A stretch of DNA of 64,000 nucleotides from JAJDXO01 sp965221855. Lineage in GTDB: Bacteria > Pseudomonadota > Alphaproteobacteria > Rhodospirillales > UBA2165. Position numbers and translations under genes: made by a program. Positions within the stretch are counted from its first letter, which is position 1. Each line of letters starts with the position of its first letter. The stretch covers positions 124,001 to 188,000 of the forward strand of contig CBDCSV010000008.1 in the NCBI GenBank assembly GCA_965221855.1. The letters run 5' to 3'. The notes beneath the pieces are model-generated. The model ran no database searches, was not told where the DNA came from, and worked only from the letters and a program-made list of their open reading frames with translations. Of this stretch, positions 44,040-54,100 are shown piece after piece.

Positions 44040-44708
44040 TTACGCCAGATGTTCGGCGAAAAATTCCCTGGAGCGAGCGCGGGCGAGGTCGGTGGCGGCC
44101 TCGTTGTACGAGGGCCGTTCGTCGCAGATGAAGCCGTGACCCGCGCCGTCATACACATGGACGATGGCATCGGGCTTGGCGGCCCGAATGTCATCCACGG
44201 TTTCCATGGGGATGCCCTGGTCCTCGGCGCCGAAATGCATCATCACCGGGCAGGCGGCATCGCGGTCGAGGAAGTTGCCGATACCGCCGCCGTAGTAGCA
44301 CGACGCGGCGTCGAAATCGCCCGAGCAGGCGCCGAGCCAGGAGACCGTTCCGCCATAGCAGTAGCCGATGATGCCGACCTTGCCCGCGTCCCTCAGCGCC
44401 GCCGCGGCGGCGGCGATGTCCTTGACGCTGTCGTCCCAGTCGACCTTCTCGCGGAGGCCCATGCCGGTCTGGCGGCCATCCTCGTCGTAGCCGAGCTGCA
44501 CGTTCTTCTCCGCCCGGTCGTAGAGCGCCGGCGCGATCACCGCATAGCCCGCGCCGGCCCATTCGTCGGTGACGGCGCGGATATGGTTGTTGACGCCGAA
44601 GATTTCCTGGATGAGCACCAGTCCCGCCTTCGGCGTCCCGTCCGGGTCCGCCCGGTAGGCGCCAAAAGTGTGGCCGTCGCCGGCCGTCAGCTGAATGTCC
44701 TGGCCCAT
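44040..44708 (-). CDS. dienelactone hydrolase family protein
   Basis: 222 aa from MGQDIQLTAGDGHTFGAY, with GGGGAGG before the ATG. Alpha/beta-hydrolase with the Cys-Asp-His triad: GYCYGGTVS (Cys), FGAEDQGIP (Asp) and DGAGHGF (His). The conserved IQEIFGVN stretch is present. Family members open dienelactones in chlorocatechol breakdown, but many stand-alone copies have unknown substrates. No aromatic pathway genes lie next to it. Confidence 0.88.
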   Translation of the reverse strand: MGQDIQLTAGDGHTFGAYRADPDGTPKAGLVLIQEIFGVNNHIRAVTDEWAGAGYAVIAPALYDRAEKNVQLGYDEDGRQTGMGLREKVDWDDSVKDIAAAAAALRDAGKVGIIGYCYGGTVSWLGACSGDFDAASCYYGGGIGNFLDRDAACPVMMHFGAEDQGIPMETVDDIRAAKPDAIVHVYDGAGHGFICDERPSYNEAATDLARARSREFFAEHLA

Positions 44709-44807
44709 GAAATCCTCCCCTGGTAGCCGGGTCCGTTTGGCGGTGAGGATGGCGGCAGGGTGGCGGGGAGTCAATCCAACGCTCTTTGCCGGCAAACGTG
44801 GGGCGTA

Positions 44808-45198
<391 letters not shown>

Positions 45199-45221
45199 GG
45201 CCATATCTACGGCAATCGTCC

Positions 45222-46310
45222 TCAAAAATAAAGGGCTTGGCCGGCGGGGGCGAGGTCGACCCAGCGTCCATGGTAATCGGCGGCGGCCAGTTTCCGTGAG
45301 TCTCCTCCGGGCCAGTAGTCGAGATACAGCGCCGCGTTGGCGCCATCCGGGTCCGGCTCCATGCGAAGCCAAGCCACCGGCGCATCGGCGGTTGCATCGG
45401 CACCGGCCGACAGAATGGTTCCTTCGATCCTGGCCTGGGTGCCGGCCGGCAAATATTGCCAAAGGATGGAATGATAGAGCACGGTGGCGACGCCGGGGCG
45501 GGCCGAGAAATGCGCCTCGACCCAGTCCGCGGCATCGGCGCGGTCTACGGTCAGCCCGGATTGGGCGACCAGGTCGAGCGCGCCTTCCAACCGTTCGATC
45601 CGGGCCGCCTGATCCGGCCACAGGTAGGAGAGCAAACGGTCGCGCTGTTCGGGATCGTCCGCGACGATTGGATTTTGATCACAGGCGCGCCGAGCCGCCA
45701 CAATCGGGAACGGCTCCTTGGGCATGTCGCCCGACCACTCCGTGGAAATTACGACGCCGCTATCGGTTGGGCCGATGGAAGTGCCCGAAAGATCATAGGA
45801 GTAACGCTCCCAGAGCAAATTACAGCCGGCGCTGGCGCCGATCTCGAAGATCGCCAGCGGGAGGCCGCTTAGGCGGGAAACCTCGCAGAACCCGGGGAGC
45901 AGGACGACCGATCGCGCAACCTCATTGGTTTGGGGCGGGCTATCCAGGTAGCTGTCCAGGCACGGCGTGTGGCTGACGAACGCCGCTTCGGCGGCCGGCC
46001 AGTAACGGTTTTCGTCTCCTTCGTGCTCGCCGCCCGGAAACACGTCCGCCAGTTCCGGCGCGGCACCGGAACGGACCAGCGCATGGAGCCCGCCGGCCAG
46101 GCGAAGGGCCAGCGCATCGTCGTGCGGATGGCCGGGCCAGTTCAATATTCGAGCGCCGATCGACGATTCATCGGAGATGTTTTCGCCAAGGACGTGAAGA
46201 AACCGGCCATAATATTTGGAGCCCAACCGTTCGCAGGCGCGGGCCTGGCTGAAGAAGTTCTCTCTGGCGGAATTCCGTTCTTGGCTGGCGCCGGATATCA
46301 AAGCTCGCAA
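45222..46310 (-). CDS. DUF2332 family protein
   Basis: 362 aa, DUF2332 family: conserved-looking stretches include VLLPGFCEVSRLSGLPL, FEIGASAGCNLLWERY and VLYHSILWQYL. The GASAGCNL segment recalls a methyltransferase SAM-binding loop, but no activity is known for the family. Its stop lies about 23 bp before the 5' end of rnpB, so transcription may run into that gene, or rnpB has its promoter inside this coding end. Confidence 0.85.
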   Translation of the reverse strand: MRALISGASQERNSARENFFSQARACERLGSKYYGRFLHVLGENISDESSIGARILNWPGHPHDDALALRLAGGLHALVRSGAAPELADVFPGGEHEGDENRYWPAAEAAFVSHTPCLDSYLDSPPQTNEVARSVVLLPGFCEVSRLSGLPLAIFEIGASAGCNLLWERYSYDLSGTSIGPTDSGVVISTEWSGDMPKEPFPIVAARRACDQNPIVADDPEQRDRLLSYLWPDQAARIERLEGALDLVAQSGLTVDRADAADWVEAHFSARPGVATVLYHSILWQYLPAGTQARIEGTILSAGADATADAPVAWLRMEPDPDGANAALYLDYWPGGDSRKLAAADYHGRWVDLAPAGQALYF

Positions 46311-46336
46311 TCCTCAATGCAGTTTCGGCACGCAGC

Positions 46337-47029
46337 CTAATCCGGCTGCCGGGCGCCTGTCGCCAGACGGTGGACCGCGCCGATCAATTTGCCGGTCTCG
46401 GCGTCGATTTCGCCGTCGATCGATGACGGCCTGAAGCGGCGCTGGAACGCCGTCACCGCGGCGGCGAGGTCGGCGGTGTCATAACCGATGCCGCCGAGTT
46501 CCCGGGCACTTCCCCCGGCGCCCGCGGTTGGTCCGTCCGCCGGCCAGAGGCCGATGCCGGCCGCGGCCAGCCGCGGCCAGTCGAACAGCTCGCCCGGATC
46601 CATCTTGCGGGCAGGCGCGATGTCCGCGTGTCCCACGACGTTGCGGGGCGGGATGGGGTGGCGCGCCAATATTCCTTTCGCCAACTCGATCAGGGCTTCC
46701 ATCTGGGCATCGGGAAACGGGCGGTAGCCGAACTCATGCCCGGGATTCACCATTTCGATCCCCACCGAGCGGCCGTTGATGTCGGTCTTGCCGCGCCAGG
46801 CGGAAATTCCGGCATGCCAGGCGCGCGCTTCTTCGTCCACCAGCCGCCAGGCCGTACCGTCTTCCTCGACGACATAGTGGGCGCTCACCCTTGCCTCGGG
46901 GTCGGTAAGCCGGTCGAGCGCCGCCGCCGCCGTTCTCATGCCCGTATAGTGGAGGACCAGCATGTCGATGGGGGCGCCGTCCGGGCGGCTGTCGAAATTG
47001 GGCGAAGGCCGGTCGCGAAAGCTGATCAC
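46337..47029 (-). CDS. N-acetylmuramoyl-L-alanine amidase (AmpD/AmiD-type) with peptidoglycan-binding domain
   Basis: 230 aa, amidase_2 (T7-lysozyme-like) fold. Zinc ligands lie in VLHYTGM and GHADIAPARKMDPG, and the WHAG segment is present. The C-terminus looks like a PG_binding_1 domain (DTADLAAAVTAFQRRFRP). No signal peptide is seen, so it is probably cytosolic, recycling anhydro-muropeptides. Its ends are close to the DjlA-like gene upstream (about 15 bp). Confidence 0.9.
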   Translation of the reverse strand: MISFRDRPSPNFDSRPDGAPIDMLVLHYTGMRTAAAALDRLTDPEARVSAHYVVEEDGTAWRLVDEEARAWHAGISAWRGKTDINGRSVGIEMVNPGHEFGYRPFPDAQMEALIELAKGILARHPIPPRNVVGHADIAPARKMDPGELFDWPRLAAAGIGLWPADGPTAGAGGSARELGGIGYDTADLAAAVTAFQRRFRPSSIDGEIDAETGKLIGAVHRLATGARQPD

Positions 47030-47044
47030 CTCGGGGCTCCTCGG

Positions 47045-47782
47045 CTAGTGCAGGGACCGCTGTTTTTCGACCTTCTCATAGGCCGCGTTGATCGCCGCCA
47101 TCTTTTCGTTCGCCACATCGATGAATTCCTGCGGCAGACCCTGGGCGATCAGGGTATCGGGATGATATTCCCTGATCAGCTTGCGGTAGGCCGCCTTGAT
47201 CTCCGCTTCGTCCGCATCCCGCGGGATACCCAGAATCTCGTAGGGGTCGGCTTCGTCGGGACCCATGTGGGTCGCGCGAATGCGTTCGAAATCGTCGGCC
47301 GAGAAGCCGAACGACGCACTCACCTTTTCGAGAAATTCGATTTCGTTGGGATGGACGACGCCGTCGGCCAGCGCCACGTGAATCAACCCGCCGAGGACGC
47401 CCTCCAGGACCTGCGGTTCGTGGGCGAACATGGCGCCCAACTGCTCGGCATAGGGCTCGAAGCCCTCCGCGTCCCGCTTGGCCTCGTTGAACAGGCGGCC
47501 GACGTCGCCCATGTCGCCGGCCGGAATTTGGAACACCCGCTTGAAGGCCTCGATTTCGTCGCGGGTCACCCGGCCATCGGCCTTGGCCATCTTGGCCCCG
47601 AGAACGATCACGGCGACCGCCACCGCCGACTGCCTGGCCTGTTGCGAGGCCGGGCCGGCGAGGCGTTGACCGGTCCGGGCCCGGTCCATGGCGTGGCCGG
47701 CGGCCGCGCCCAGAAGCGCGCCGATCGGTCCGCCAATGGCAAATCCCGCCACGCCGCCGATAACTTTTCCCCATATGCTCAT
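47045..47782 (-). CDS. djlA: DjlA-like membrane co-chaperone (TerB plus J domain)
   Basis: 245 aa. A glycine-rich N-terminal membrane anchor (VIGGVAGFAIGGPIGALLGA) is followed by a TerB-like helical domain with conserved acidic residues (VAVIVLGAKMAKADGRV) and a C-terminal J domain with the HPD motif (YHPDTLI) that stimulates DnaK. Domain order matches E. coli DjlA. Its start overlaps the stop of the small frame upstream. Confidence 0.88.
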   Translation of the reverse strand: MSIWGKVIGGVAGFAIGGPIGALLGAAAGHAMDRARTGQRLAGPASQQARQSAVAVAVIVLGAKMAKADGRVTRDEIEAFKRVFQIPAGDMGDVGRLFNEAKRDAEGFEPYAEQLGAMFAHEPQVLEGVLGGLIHVALADGVVHPNEIEFLEKVSASFGFSADDFERIRATHMGPDEADPYEILGIPRDADEAEIKAAYRKLIREYHPDTLIAQGLPQEFIDVANEKMAAINAAYEKVEKQRSLH

Positions 47783-48036
47783 GAATAGCCCCAGACATTT
47801 TTCAATTCCGTTGCCGGATGCCGGCCGCTTGATCCGGCTGCTTCGTGGTCCGATAGCACTGCCCGCACGAGGCCGAGGGCGATGTGCGGTTCCACGCGGC
47901 GTTCCACCGCCGGCAACGCAGGACCGTATGTCAACGGTTCTTGCCCGCCATGGTCATCGTACACGAAACGGTTCCGGCGGACGCGAAGAATTTCGCCGTA
48001 GCGCGAGGCGGCTATTGCCTGAATACCCCCGCGCAT
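47779..48036 (-). CDS. small hypothetical protein upstream of djlA
   Basis: 85 aa, MRGGIQAIAASRYGEILRV to the end at 47779. It ends in an ATGA overlap with the djlA start and begins inside the 3' end of the DUF3574 gene, both on the same strand. Such overlaps favour a real operon member, but no ribosome binding site or family is evident. Confidence 0.4.
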   Translation of the reverse strand: MRGGIQAIAASRYGEILRVRRNRFVYDDHGGQEPLTYGPALPAVERRVEPHIALGLVRAVLSDHEAAGSSGRHPATELKNVWGYS

Positions 48037-48443
48037 GCCGGACCGGACATTCGGAACACCGGATCCTGGGCAAATCGGGCCTGAAACGCCGCGGAAATCT
48101 CGTCCACCAGTTTCATGTCTTCCGCTGCTTTCGTCGAGAGCGCCCCGATCACCACCTTGACCGGCTCACGTTGCAGCCTGCCGGATGGCTCCAGCCACTG
48201 CCCGCCGGCGTCGAGCACGGTGAGTCCGGCCGGGAAGCGCGGGGTGATGGTGTCGGCAAGGAAGACGCGCCATTGGTCCTCGGTAACGGTGTTGCCGGCC
48301 GAATCGGCCAGCCCGAAAAAGAGCCGGAATTCCGTCACGGGTTCGAGGCCCGGCGGGCATTCCTCGCCCGCATTCGCCACGGTGGCGGCACCGGCCAGCA
48401 GGAACCCGAGGAACATCCAAAGACAAACCCTGGCAATCATCAT
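48012..48443 (-). CDS. DUF3574 domain secreted protein
   Basis: 143 aa. A signal peptide (residues 1 to about 25, MMIARVCLWMFLGFLLAGAA) ends near ANAGEECP. The mature part shows the DUF3574 pattern TEFRLFFGLADSAGN, WRVFLADTITPRFPAGLTVLDAGGQW. The function is unknown; a periplasmic location is predicted. GGGAGGAT precedes the tandem ATG codons. An IS630-type element lies just upstream. Confidence 0.82.
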   Translation of the reverse strand: MMIARVCLWMFLGFLLAGAATVANAGEECPPGLEPVTEFRLFFGLADSAGNTVTEDQWRVFLADTITPRFPAGLTVLDAGGQWLEPSGRLQREPVKVVIGALSTKAAEDMKLVDEISAAFQARFAQDPVFRMSGPACAGVFRQ

Positions 48444-48500
48444 CCTATCCTCCCTATTGCCGCACCGGACCCGGCGCGGACATCGCCGGCGCCCGCTCTA

Positions 48501-49553
48501 GAGAGTTTTCTGATCTGACGGAATCGTTAGGGATTCCCAAAGTCTCTGATTTCTGATTCAAGATGTGGGCTGGTGAAGGAGGCCAGCCTGCATGACGAGA
48601 CCACTTTCGAATGATCTACGACATCGGTTGGTTGCGGCGGTGGACGGCGGGATGTCGCGTCGGTCTGCGGCGAAGGTTTTTGGGGTTGCGGCCTCGACGG
48701 CGATCAAATGGGTTGATCAGTGGCGGCAGCGGGGTGATGTGCGGCCCCGGCCGCAAGGCGGGGACCGCCGCTCTCACCGCCTTGAAGCGTATGCCGAGGA
48801 GGTTCTGGCGCTTGTCACGGAGACACCGGACATCACCCTGGCCGAGATCGCAGCCTGTCTGGAGGAGGTGCACGGGCTTCGGGTTGCCCCGAGCACGGTC
48901 TGGCGGCTGCTCGACCGCCACGGCATGACCTTCAAAAAAAACCGCGCACGCCAGCGAGCAGCAACGTCCTGATGTCTTGGCGCGCCGGCAGGCCTGGGCC
49001 GAGGCGCAGCCCGGCCTGATGCCGGAGCGGCTGGTCTTCATCGACGAGACCGGCACATCGACCAAGATGGCCCGGCGCTATGGCCGCGCGCCGCGCGGGC
49101 AGCGCTGCCAAGCCGCCATCCCTCACGGCCACTGGAAGACCACCACTTTGGTCGCTGCTCTCACGCTCGACGGCATCCTCGCCCCCATGACCATCGATGG
49201 GGCGATGACCGGGGCAGCCTTCCTTGCCTATGTCGAGCAAATCCTGGTCCCAACCCTCAAACCCGGAGACATCGTCATTATGGACAATCTGCCAGCCCAT
49301 AAGCCCGCCAGCGTGCGTAAGGCCATCGAAGACGCCGGCGCCGAGCTCCGCTTCCTGCCGCCCTACTCACCCGACTTCAACCCAATCGAGATGGCCTTCG
49401 CAAAGCTCAAGGCCCTCCTCAAAAAGACCGCAGCCAGAACCGTCGACGACCTCTACGACGCCATCGCAACCGCCATCGACACAGTCACCCAATCCGAGTG
49501 CCAAAACTACTTCACTGCCGCAGGCTATGACCGGGTGTGATCAGAAAATGCTC
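48501..49553 (+). mobile_element. IS630-type insertion sequence B
   Basis: 1053 bp flanked by TA at 48499-48500 and 49554-49555. The ends share TAGAG, a short variable spacer and TTTTCTGATC as inverted repeats. The transposase is on the plus strand in two frames. It differs from element A in protein sequence, so it is a separate IS. The right end falls exactly at the stop codon of the deoxyribosyltransferase-like gene. Confidence 0.86.
48592..49540 (+). CDS. IS630-family transposase B, two frames joined at an A8 tract
   Basis: OrfA (48592-48972) carries the N-terminal helix-turn-helix (MTRPLSNDLRHRLV). OrfB holds the DDE core: RLVFIDETGTSTKM, IVIMDNLPAHK and SPDFNPIEMAFA, ending at 49540. 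They meet at eight A residues (48934-48941), where TFKKN would continue as KKTAHASEQQRPD in the +1 frame. The joined form equals the one-frame transposase known for many IS630 members. Confidence 0.84.
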
Positions 49554-50041
49554 TAGCCGGCGGTTTCGCCGGCAGGCCCGCCGTCTTTCAACCACCGTGC
49601 GAGCGCCTTTCCCGGATCGGCGATGTCCTCCACCGAACCGTACCAGTAGGCATCCCAACCCGCCTCCGGCAAGCCGGCGAACACCATCAGGTTCAGCGGA
49701 TAAGCCTCGGAATCGGTGCAACGGCGAAAATCGTCCCGGAACAGAAACACGGGCTTTTCCCAGGCGATCGCCATGCCGAGCTCCACCATCACCCCTTCGT
49801 CCGGCGGACAGCCGTTGACCACCGCGAACAGCCCGTCGGCGTCGCGCACGTCGCGGAGATCGGCCTGTCCGATCCGGTAGGCCCAGCCGGGACTCGCCCG
49901 GTCGATCTGATTGTTGCGGGCGAAAGGCTCCCATACCTCCGCGCCGGCCTCTTCCAAGGCCGCTGCAAGCTCGGCCAGCGGCCCCGCGCGCTGCTGTTCC
50001 GAAAACCCGTAGGGATTGGCCAGATACAAGGTCTTGCTCAT
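49553..50041 (-). CDS. nucleoside 2-deoxyribosyltransferase-like protein
   Basis: 162 aa. The fold signature is YLANPYGFSEQQR at the N-terminus, an RDVRDADGLFAVVNG strand and the catalytic-Glu region DEGVMVELGMAI. Family enzymes exchange or hydrolyse the base of deoxynucleosides. The stop TAG uses the TA duplicated by the IS630-type insertion; the original flank also supplied G, so the protein end was not changed. It starts about 140 bp from the DUF3750 gene end. Confidence 0.82.
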   Translation of the reverse strand: MSKTLYLANPYGFSEQQRAGPLAELAAALEEAGAEVWEPFARNNQIDRASPGWAYRIGQADLRDVRDADGLFAVVNGCPPDEGVMVELGMAIAWEKPVFLFRDDFRRCTDSEAYPLNLMVFAGLPEAGWDAYWYGSVEDIADPGKALARWLKDGGPAGETAG

Positions 50042-50180
50042 TTTGTGCCGCTCCGTTGATTGCCGCAGAAAACGTTAGTCAGCGCGCCGTCCGGCGGCAA
50101 GCCGAATACATAATCCCCAAATTAATGGACGGATCGTCTCGTAATTCGGGAGCTTGGCGGGCCGCCCCGCGGTGGGAGCC

Positions 50181-50978
50181 CTAGAGGGAGCTTTCCGGTT
50201 GCCGGGTGGGGGCTTCGATAATTCGGGGTGACGCGGGTCCATTCGAGCCTATTCGGCCGGCAAAGGGCAGTTTCAGCGCCGGATCGGTTGCATCCACTCC
50301 GAATGTCAGCCCGAGCAGATTGAATTCCAGGCCTTCTTCGATGCCCGCCAAAACGCCGAAGACTCCGAACAGGTTGAACTGGAAGCCGCTGCCGCTCGGC
50401 GCCCTGGAGATTATCCGGCTGCCGAGGAAATCCTTGCCAATCGCCGTCGGCGGCAAATCCAGCTTGAGCGCGGGGACTTCCCGCGCGATGTGGGCGGTGT
50501 ATGTGTTGGAGTTGGGACCCGGCCACGCCCGGTAGCGAGCGGCGTACGGGTAGGATTGGGATGCGGCGTCGATGTCCCGGATGATCTCGTCGACGCCGTC
50601 ACCGCGCAGGTCGGCCAACAGGTCCGGCTCGGCGCCGAACCAGCGGGCATCCGCATCCCGGTTGCGCACGACGACCGCCGTATCGTGCCAGCGCAAACGC
50701 CAGCCGATCAGCTCGTAGACGGTGAACCCGGCAGCTCCGGTGGGTTTGACCGCGATCCAGGAATGAACACCGAAGTAGCCGCGCCAGCCCCAGGCGCGCG
50801 CGGCATAGACCTGGACGACGGCCTCGGGCGTGGTCGCCGGATCGGGCGCCAACCCGACCGGCTCGTGGCTGGCCGTCCGCCAATCCCGTGCGGTATTTCC
50901 TGACATCACCGCGCCTGCTGCCGTTCCGGCGACGATTAATCCTGCAACGACAAGGGTTATGGACTTCCATCGCGTCAT
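50181..50978 (-). CDS. DUF3750 family membrane-anchored protein
   Basis: 265 aa from MTRWKSITLVVAGLIVAG (50978). One N-terminal membrane helix is followed by the DUF3750 core: VQVYAARAWGWRGYFGVHSW, WRLRWHDTAVVVR, PGPNSNTYTAHI and FGVFGVLAGIEEGLEFNLLG. The WPGPNSNTY stretch is the family hallmark. The function is not known; it is predicted to face the periplasm. Confidence 0.82.
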   Translation of the reverse strand: MTRWKSITLVVAGLIVAGTAAGAVMSGNTARDWRTASHEPVGLAPDPATTPEAVVQVYAARAWGWRGYFGVHSWIAVKPTGAAGFTVYELIGWRLRWHDTAVVVRNRDADARWFGAEPDLLADLRGDGVDEIIRDIDAASQSYPYAARYRAWPGPNSNTYTAHIAREVPALKLDLPPTAIGKDFLGSRIISRAPSGSGFQFNLFGVFGVLAGIEEGLEFNLLGLTFGVDATDPALKLPFAGRIGSNGPASPRIIEAPTRQPESSL

Positions 50979-51155
50979 TTCAATGAACCTAGTCTCCCTG
51001 CCGTCCGCCCGCAATCGATGCTTGACCCGCATTTCTCCTCAGGGTCATGGTCTGCGCGGCGCTGTCGGGTTTGAAACTTCTTGGTTAACCCCTAAAAAAC
51101 CATCAGAAATGCTTACGATAATCGCACGGAATCCCAAATCAGGGGTCGGATCGAC

Positions 51156-54100
51156 GTGAGCGACAGCGCCGGAATAGCAGGATGGCAGTTTTGGATCGAC
51201 CGGGGCGGCACCTTTACCGACGTGGTGGCGCGCTCGCCGGAGGGTGAACTTTCGGCGCTGAAACTGCTCTCCGAGGATCCCGACCGGTACCCGGACGCGG
51301 CGATCGAGGGTATCCGGCGCGCGCTTCGGGTGGGGACCGGCGACGAGATTCCGGTTTCCGGTATTGCAGCGGTCAAGATGGGGACGACCGTGGCCACCAA
51401 TGCGCTCCTCGAGCGCAAGGGCGAGCCGACATTGCTCGTCACCAACCGGGGTTTCGCCGATGGGTTGCGGATCGGCTATCAGAACCGCCCTCACCTCTTC
51501 GCCCTTCATATCGAGCTTCCGGAGCAGGTCTATTGCCGGGTGGCGGAGATTCCCGGCCGCATGGACGCCCGCGGCAACGAACTGGAGCCGTTGGATGAGG
51601 GCCTCGCGCGCCAAGCCCTGGCTGCCGCTTTCGGCGACGGCATTCGTTCCGTCGCCATCGTCTTCATGCACGGATACCGCTATCCGGACCACGAGGCGCG
51701 GGTGATGAGCCTCGCACGGGAGGCGGGATTCACTCAGATCTCCGTTTCCCACCAGGTCAGTCCGTTGATGAAATACGTGTCCCGGGGCGACACCACCGCC
51801 GTCGACGCCTATTTGTCGCCGATCCTGCGGCGATACGTCGGCCGGGTTTCGGCCGCCCTGCCGGGCGTCCGAACCATGTTCATGCAGTCTAACGGCGGAC
51901 TGACGGACGCATCCCTGTTCCAGGGAAAAGACAGCATCCTCTCCGGCCCGGCGGGCGGCGTGGTCGGCGCCGTCGCGACCGCCGGCATGGCGGGCTTCGA
52001 AAAGATCATCGGCTTCGACATGGGCGGCACGTCCACGGACGTCAGTCATTTCGCCGGCGCGTTCGAACGGTCATTCGAAACCGTCGTTGCCGGCGTAAGG
52101 ATGCGCGTGCCGATGATGAGTATTCACACGGTGGCGGCGGGCGGCGGGTCGATCCTCCGGTTCGATGGCGCCCGATTCCGGGTCGGACCGGAATCGGCGG
52201 GCGCGAATCCCGGCCCCGCCGGCTATGGCAAGGGCGGTCCGCTCACGGTGACCGACGCCAACCTGCTCCTCGGCCGGATACAAGCCCGCCATTTCCCCGA
52301 AATTTTCGGCCCCGGCGGCGATGGGCCGCTGGACCTCGATATCGTCCGAAAGAAGTTCGAGAAGTTGGCGGGCGAGATCGAGACCGCGACCGGGCGGCGA
52401 CTGAGCCCCGAGGAGATAGCCGAGGGATTCCTGACCATCGCCGTCGAGAATATGGCAAACGCGATCAAGAAGATCTCGGTGCAGCGGGGCTACGACGTCA
52501 CCGAATATACCCTCAATTGCTTCGGTGGCGCCGGCGGTCAGCATGCGTGCGGCGTTGCCGACGCGCTGGGCATCGAGCGCATTCTGATTCATCCGCTGGC
52601 GGGGGTGCTGTCAGCCTACGGCATGGGCCTCGCCGAGGTCCGGGCGCTCCGGGCATTGGCCGTCGAGGAAGAACTGTCCGAGCAAGCCGCCGGCCGGCTT
52701 GCTTCCGCCACCCTTCCTTTGGTCCAGGAGGCGGCCGCCGAACTCGCGGGTCAGGGCATCGCGGAATCGAATATTCAAACGTCAGTCACCGTCGCACTCC
52801 GCTATGCCGGCACCGACACCGCGCTCGAGGTGCCGTTGGCGGGCTTTTCCGAATTGCGGGAGGCGTTTGACGTTCTCCATCGCCGGCAATTCGGTTTCGT
52901 CGATGACGGACGGCCGCTGATCATCGAGGCGGTGCGCGTCGAGGCTGCCGGCGCCGAGGAACGGATCACGGAACACGCCGCCGCGCCGGGCGTCGCCGTT
53001 TGCGCGCCGGACGCCCTCGAGAACGTCGCCGTGTTCACCGGCGGGAGAGCCGCGGATGTGCCGGTATTTGCGCGGGAGGCGCTTGCGGCCGGCCAGGAAA
53101 TCGAGGGCCCGGCGATCGTCGTCGAGGAAAACGCGACGACGGTCGTCGAGCCCGGCTGGAGCCTGGAAGTCAATCGGTTCGGTCACCTCGTCCTGAATCG
53201 AACGTCCCCTCGGGAAGCCGGCGTCGCCGTGGGGACGGACGCCGATCCGGTGATGCTCGAATTGTTCAACAACCTGTTCATGTCCATCGCCGAACAGATG
53301 GGCGCCGTCCTCGCCAACACGGCCACCTCGGTGAACATCAAGGAGCGGTTCGATTTTTCGTGCGCGCTTTTCGATGCCGCGGGCGGTCTGGTCGCCAACG
53401 CGCCGCATCTGCCGGTTCACCTCGGTTCCATGGGGGAGAGCGTCGCCACGATCATCCGTGCGCGGAACGGCACCATGAAACCGGGTGACGTCTATGTCCT
53501 GAATGCGCCTTACAACGGCGGCACCCATCTTCCCGACATCACGGTCATTACCCCGGTGTTCGACGAAGCCGGCCCGGAAATCCTGTTCTACGTCGCGTCC
53601 AGGGGCCATCACGCCGATATCGGCGGGACGACGCCGGGCTCCATGCCGCCCGACAGCCGGTCGGTCGACGAGGAAGGCGTGCTGATAGACAACTTTCAAT
53701 TGGTGGCGGGCGGCCGGTTCCTGGAACGGGAAGCGCGCGAACTCCTGGAGAGCGGCGTCTATCCGTCCCGCAACCCCGACCAGAATATCGCCGATTTCCG
53801 CGCCCAAATCGCCGCCAATGAACGCGGCGCCGCGGAAATACGCTCGATGATCGGTCATTTCGGTCTAGAGGTCGTTCAGGCCTACATGCGGCACGTCAAG
53901 GACAATGCGGCGGAAGCCGTGCGCCGGGTGCTCGACCGGCTGCCCGATGGAGATTTCGCCCGGAATCTCGACAACGGCGGGACCATCAAGGTGGCGATTT
54001 CAGTGGACAGGTCCCGGCGCCGCGCGGTGGTCGATTTCACCGGCACGTCTTCCCAGTCGGATACCAACTTCAATGCGCCCTCGGCGGTCTGCCGGGCCGC

